Positions 7,203-9,904 of a stretch of DNA of 9,904 nt are shown here, piece after piece. The position numbers were made by a program, and so were the translations under genes. The stretch comes from Candidatus Galloscillospira excrementavium. GTDB taxonomy: Bacteria > Bacillota > Clostridia > Oscillospirales > Oscillospiraceae. The notes under the pieces are model-generated. The model did not search any database and had not been told where the DNA came from. It saw only the letters and a program-made list of their open reading frames with translations. Location of the stretch: positions 1 through 9,904 of the forward strand of contig DVHW01000235.1 of the NCBI GenBank assembly GCA_018711785.1, in the 5' to 3' direction. Numbering within the stretch: position 1 is the stretch's first letter; each line of letters opens with the position of its first letter.

Positions 7203-7231
7203 TTTACAGCCGGAGCCTGGCGTCGTACCAT
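7203..7231 (+). promoter_or_regulatory. Possible sigma-A promoter upstream of the XRE gene
   Basis: TTTACA (7203-7208) matches the -35 consensus at five of six positions, and TACCAT (7226-7231) matches the -10 at four of six, with a 17-base spacer. It sits just after the 7173-7195 hairpin and before the XRE gene. A weakness is that the transcript would begin near 7238, almost on top of the ribosome binding site, leaving a very short leader. Treat as a candidate. Confidence 0.28.
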
Positions 7232-7249
7232 GGCCTGGAGGTGATTGCT

Positions 7250-7843
7250 ATGACGCTGGCTGAAAATCTGAAAGCGCTGCGCACGGAAAAGGGCCTGTCC
7301 CAGGAGGAGGTGGCCGGGGCGCTGTTCCTGTCCCGGCAGTCGGTGTCCAAATGGGAAAATGGCCAGGCGGAGCCGGGGGTGGAGAACCTGAAAGCCCTGG
7401 CCCGGCTCTACGGGGTCTCCCTGGACCGGCTGCTGCTGGCGGAGGGGGAGCCCCCTGCCCCGGCGGAGCCGGGGACAGGCAGCAACTCCCCGGTTGAAGC
7501 CCCCGCAATGAAGTGGCGGGCGGAGCGGGCTTATCTGATCTGGACCTCGGTGCTGATGCTGTGGTACGCCGCGGAAACGGTGTTCACGATGGCGTTCTTC
7601 GGTCCGGGGAATGGCTCGGCGGGGATTCCCCTCTCCGCCATAGCCATGGTGCTGGGCATCTGGGTTCGCTATCCCGCCATGTGGGTGGTGGATGTGTGCC
7701 TGTTTGGGCTGAACCTGCTGACGAATGTTATGAGCCTGTCCGCCGGAAGGGTTGCAGCGGCTGCCGGGCTGGCAGTCAACGGGGTCTGCCTGTGGATGCT
7801 AATCCGGCCGGCCATGCGGAAGAGATTTGGAATGAAGAGGTGA
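7250..7843 (+). CDS. XRE-family HTH regulator with membrane-spanning C-terminal half
   Basis: Residues 4-62 form a Cro/C1-type helix-turn-helix domain (LAENLKALRTEKGLSQEEVA, then LSRQSVSKWENGQAEP). A Pro/Glu/Gly-rich linker (about 64-86) leads to a hydrophobic part with three or four membrane helices, at about 94-117, 125-138, 143-163 and 168-186, and a basic tail (RPAMRKRFGMKR). This is a membrane-tethered DNA-binding protein with the HTH in the cytoplasm. Such fusions are common in Firmicutes, but their signals are mostly unknown. ATG 7250 is chosen because GGAGGTG (7237-7243) precedes it by six bases; an in-frame GTG at 7199 lies too close to the hairpin and lacks a comparable site. GAA, AAA and AAT codons are more frequent than in the neighbours, hinting at a different history. 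CoaE starts five bases after its stop. Its target is unknown; its own promoter region or a nearby transport gene would be typical. Confidence 0.85.
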   Translation: MTLAENLKALRTEKGLSQEEVAGALFLSRQSVSKWENGQAEPGVENLKALARLYGVSLDRLLLAEGEPPAPAEPGTGSNSPVEAPAMKWRAERAYLIWTSVLMLWYAAETVFTMAFFGPGNGSAGIPLSAIAMVLGIWVRYPAMWVVDVCLFGLNLLTNVMSLSAGRVAAAAGLAVNGVCLWMLIRPAMRKRFGMKR

Positions 7844-7848
7844 GTCCT

Positions 7849-8514
7849 GTGAAGGTCATCGGCATTACAGGCCCCACGGGGGCGGGAAAGACCACCGCCC
7901 TGGGGACCCTGGAGAAGCTGGGCGCGGTGGTCATTGACTGTGACGCGGTCTACCACCGCCTGCTGGCGGAGAGCGCGCCCCTGCGGGCGGCCCTGACCGG
8001 CCGCTTCGGCCCGGGCATCCTGGGGCCGGACGGGGGAGTGGACCGGAAGAAGCTGGGCAATGTGGTTTTCAATGATCCGGCGGCCCTGGCCGACCTGAAC
8101 GCCATCACCCACCGCTTTGTCATGGAGGAGGTGGACCGGGCCATTGCCCGGGCGGCGGAGGAGGGCCGCCCCGCCGTTGCCATCGACGCCATCGCCCTCA
8201 TCGAGAGCGGTGCGGGGGAGCGGTGTGACGCCCTGGTGGCCGTGCTGGCCCCCAAGGAGGTGCGCATCCGCCGCATCATGGCCCGGGAGGGCATTCCGGA
8301 GGACTACGCCCGCCGCCGGGTGGAGGCCCAGAAGGGGGACGAGTTCTTCCGCGCCCACTGCCCCTATGTGCTGGAGAACCGGGGAGAGGAGAGCCGGGAG
8401 GACTTTGCCCGCCGGGCCCGGGAACTTTTTGCGCGGATTTTGGCGGGAAGTGTGGATTCGTTCACAATTCCATGCTATGCTGGAAATACTGCAACACCAA
8501 AGGAGGAAACCACC
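7849..8514 (+). CDS. coaE: Dephospho-CoA kinase; no stop codon, reads into the next gene
   Basis: CoaE phosphorylates the 3' hydroxyl of the ribose of dephospho-CoA, the last step of CoA synthesis. Translation from GTG 7849, preceded by GAAGAGG (7834-7840), gives KVIGITGPTGAGKTT with the P-loop at residues 8-15, VVIDCDAVYH with D30/D32, AIDAIALIESGAGERCD, the lid region RRIMAREGIPEDYARRRVEAQ, and VLENRG near the end. The canonical CoaE length of about 200 residues is reached near ILAGS, around base 8450. No stop follows: the frame continues through 22 linker codons (SVDSFTIPCYAGNTATPKEETT lies around 8449-8514) into the M18 start Met at 8515. The end given here is the last base before that Met, not a real terminator. 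The product is either a CoaE-M18 fusion of about 678 residues or a CoaE whose stop has been lost. The frame is also open upstream to 7513, but that part is a shadow of the XRE gene. Confidence 0.9.
8446..8514 (+). promoter_or_regulatory. A+T-richer linker with strong RBS and possible promoter for M18 gene
   Basis: Only 16 of the 40 bases from 8461 to 8500 are G or C, far below the flanking genes, which is the composition of an intergenic control region. AGGAGG (8501-8506), eight bases before ATG 8515, is a near-perfect ribosome binding site. TTCACA (8461-8466, five of six to the -35) and AATACT (8485-8490, four of six to the -10), 18 bases apart, could be a promoter; TTGGCG (8440-8445) with CACAAT (8463-8468) is an alternative. 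The ribosome binding site is convincing, the promoters much less so. Confidence 0.5.
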
Positions 8515-9885
8515 ATGGAAGAAAAGCAAAAGACACCTGGAGAACTGCGCCGGGAGGCGCTGCTCTATCAGCCGAAAAACGGCTATGACCGCCTGACCGC
8601 CGAGGACGAGGCCTCCATGAAGGTCTACTGCGAGGACTATAAGAAATTCCTGGATGAGGGCAAGACCGAGCGGGAGTGCGTAGACACCGCCGTCCGGCTG
8701 GCCCAGGCCAAGGGCTTCAAGCCCTTCACCCGGGGCATGGCCCTCAACCCCGGCGACAAGATCTACCGGGTGAACCGGGGCAAGTCGGTGGTCCTGGCCG
8801 TCATGGGCGCCGCGCCCCTCTCCGCCGGCGTCAACATCGGCGCCGCCCACATCGACTCCCCCCGGCTGGACCTGAAGCAGAACCCCCTCTACGAGGACGA
8901 GGAGATGGCCTGGCTCAAGACCCACTACTACGGCGGCATCCGCAAGTACCAGTGGGTCACCATCCCCCTGGAGCTCCACGGCGTGGTGGCCCTGAAGGAC
9001 GGCACCACCGTCAAGGTGGCCCTGGGCGCCGCCCCGGGGGATCCCCTGTTCACCGTGGACGACCTGCTGCCCCACCTGGCGGGGGAGCAGTCCAAGAAGC
9101 CCCTGGGGGAGGCCATCCCCGGCGAGAGCCTGAACCTGCTGGTGGGCAGCCGCCCCTTCAAGGATGACGAGGGGGCCGACCGGGTGAAGCTGGCCATCCT
9201 GGACCTGCTGAACCAGCGCTACGGCATCGTGGAGGAGGACTTCCTCTCCGCCGAGCTCTCCGCCGTGCCCGCATTCCGCGCCTGCGACATCGGCTTTGAC
9301 CGCTCCCTCATCGGCGCCTACGGCCACGACGACCGGGTGTGCGCCTACGCCTCCCTGGCCGCCATCCTGGACCTGTCCACCCCCGCCCGCACCGCCGTGT
9401 GCATGCTGGCCGACAAGGAGGAGATCGGCTCCGAGGGGGTCAGCGGCATGAAGTCCGCCGCCTTCGACACCTTTATGAGCGATTTGTGCGACACCCAGCG
9501 CATCCCCCTGAAGGTCTGCTATGAGAAGTCCTTCTGCCTCTCCGCCGACGTGACCGCGGCCTATGACCCCAATTTCGCCGACGCCTATGAAAAGCGCAAC
9601 AGTTCCCGCATCAACTACGGCATGGGCCTGTGCAAGTACACCGGCGCCCGGGGCAAGTCGGGCTCCTCCGACGCCTCCGCCGAACTGGTGGCCTATGTCC
9701 GGAAAGTCCTGGACAATGCCGGCGTGGTCTGGCAGATGGCCGAGCTGGGCAAGGTGGACCAGGGCGGCGGCGGCACCGTGGCCGTCTACATGGCCGAGCG
9801 GGACATCGACACCATCGACGCCGGGGTGCCCGTCCTCTCCATGCACGCCCCCTTCGAGACCGTGTCAAGCTGGACTGCTACATGA
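8515..9885 (+). CDS. M18 family metalloaminopeptidase, apparent frameshift near 3' end
   Basis: M18 enzymes are cytosolic two-zinc aminopeptidases that remove N-terminal residues, often acidic ones, from peptides. ATG 8515 follows a consensus AGGAGG. Likely metal and catalytic residues are all visible: H112 in AAHIDSPRLD, D272 in YGHDDRVCAYAS, E302/E303 in DKEEIGSEG, D345 in SADVTAAYDPN, and H444 in MHAPFE. KRNSSRINYGMGLCKYTGARGKSGSSDASAEL is split over residues 362-393 and is typical of the clostridial group. As written, the frame ends in SWTAT and TGA at 9883-9885. The next frame from 9867 reads KLDCYMTYKGMR, the expected family ending, and runs off the window, so one base appears to be missing near 9864-9867. 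The expected gene therefore continues past 9904. Upstream, the frame is fused to coaE without a stop. Whether the gene is intact in the organism depends on whether the missing base is a sequencing error. Confidence 0.9.
   Translation: MEEKQKTPGELRREALLYQPKNGYDRLTAEDEASMKVYCEDYKKFLDEGKTERECVDTAVRLAQAKGFKPFTRGMALNPGDKIYRVNRGKSVVLAVMGAAPLSAGVNIGAAHIDSPRLDLKQNPLYEDEEMAWLKTHYYGGIRKYQWVTIPLELHGVVALKDGTTVKVALGAAPGDPLFTVDDLLPHLAGEQSKKPLGEAIPGESLNLLVGSRPFKDDEGADRVKLAILDLLNQRYGIVEEDFLSAELSAVPAFRACDIGFDRSLIGAYGHDDRVCAYASLAAILDLSTPARTAVCMLADKEEIGSEGVSGMKSAAFDTFMSDLCDTQRIPLKVCYEKSFCLSADVTAAYDPNFADAYEKRNSSRINYGMGLCKYTGARGKSGSSDASAELVAYVRKVLDNAGVVWQMAELGKVDQGGGGTVAVYMAERDIDTIDAGVPVLSMHAPFETVSSWTAT
9862..9870 (+). 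other. Probable one-base deletion (frameshift) in M18 gene
   Basis: The family ending calls for V-S-K-L-D after MHAPFET. The sequence gives GTG TCA AGC TGG in the M18 frame, but GTG TCN AAG CTG GAC would result if one base, for example a second C, were inserted after 9866. The downstream frame then reads DCYMTYKGMR without interruption. All metal-binding residues lie upstream of the break, so only the last 15-20 residues would be altered if the change is real. Confidence 0.8.
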
Positions 9886-9904
9886 CCTATAAGGGCATGC
9901 GGGC

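Noticed and set aside
7199..7249. Upstream GTG start for the XRE regulator
   Set aside because: HTH proteins of this type begin a few residues before the domain, and GGAGGTG precisely precedes ATG 7250.
7513..7848. N-terminal extension of CoaE in the open frame before 7849
   Set aside because: The extension overlaps the XRE gene and encodes low-complexity sequence; CoaE proteins begin a few residues before the P-loop, as GTG 7849 provides.
7669..9846. 725-codon - strand frame across coaE and the M18 gene
   Set aside because: It has the same shadow effect; the + strand carries full conserved motifs throughout and the - strand product has no family features.

Overview
The window is a stretch of G+C-rich bacterial chromosome in which every gene lies on the + strand and most are separated by only a few bases. 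The proteins look like those of Gram-positive Clostridia: strong GGAGG-type ribosome binding sites, a release factor 1 resembling the Bacillus type, a long Sua5/YwlC-type synthase a short distance from prfA, and a clostridial-type M18 aminopeptidase. With the heavy G/C use at third codon positions, my best guess is a gut member of the Oscillospiraceae (Flavonifractor/Intestinimonas/Oscillibacter neighbourhood). That placement is inference; no rRNA or other decisive marker is present.

Layout. Bases 2-2058 hold two cytoplasmic peptidoglycan-precursor genes, the 3' part of ddl (D-Ala-D-Ala ligase) and then murF, which joins that dipeptide to the UDP-MurNAc-tripeptide. Bases 2102-4626 hold an ABC-F ATPase and, overlapping it by four bases, a membrane-anchored YdcF/DUF218 protein. 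Bases 4638-7171 form a translation block: prfA (release factor 1), an unrecognised 85-residue protein, a 36-residue membrane micro-ORF, and a Sua5/TsaC-type synthase that makes the threonylcarbamoyl donor for tRNA t6A. After a perfect 10-bp hairpin and a possible promoter comes a second group: an XRE-type regulator with a membrane-spanning C-terminal half, coaE (last step of CoA synthesis) and an M18 aminopeptidase.

The gene content is mostly housekeeping, and I see no mobile element, CRISPR array, rRNA, tRNA or defence system. Two features stand out. First, coaE has no stop codon before the aminopeptidase start: the two genes form one continuous reading frame through an A+T-richer linker that is open in all three forward frames, although the aminopeptidase keeps its own excellent ribosome binding site. 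Second, the aminopeptidase loses its frame about 40 bases before the end of the window through what looks like one missing base. The unknown 85-residue protein and the 36-residue micro-ORF between prfA and tsaC are the best candidates for undescribed genes.

No stretch longer than 300 bases is without a gene. The largest gaps are 78 bases (7172-7249) and the linker of about 70 bases between the CoaE and aminopeptidase domains.
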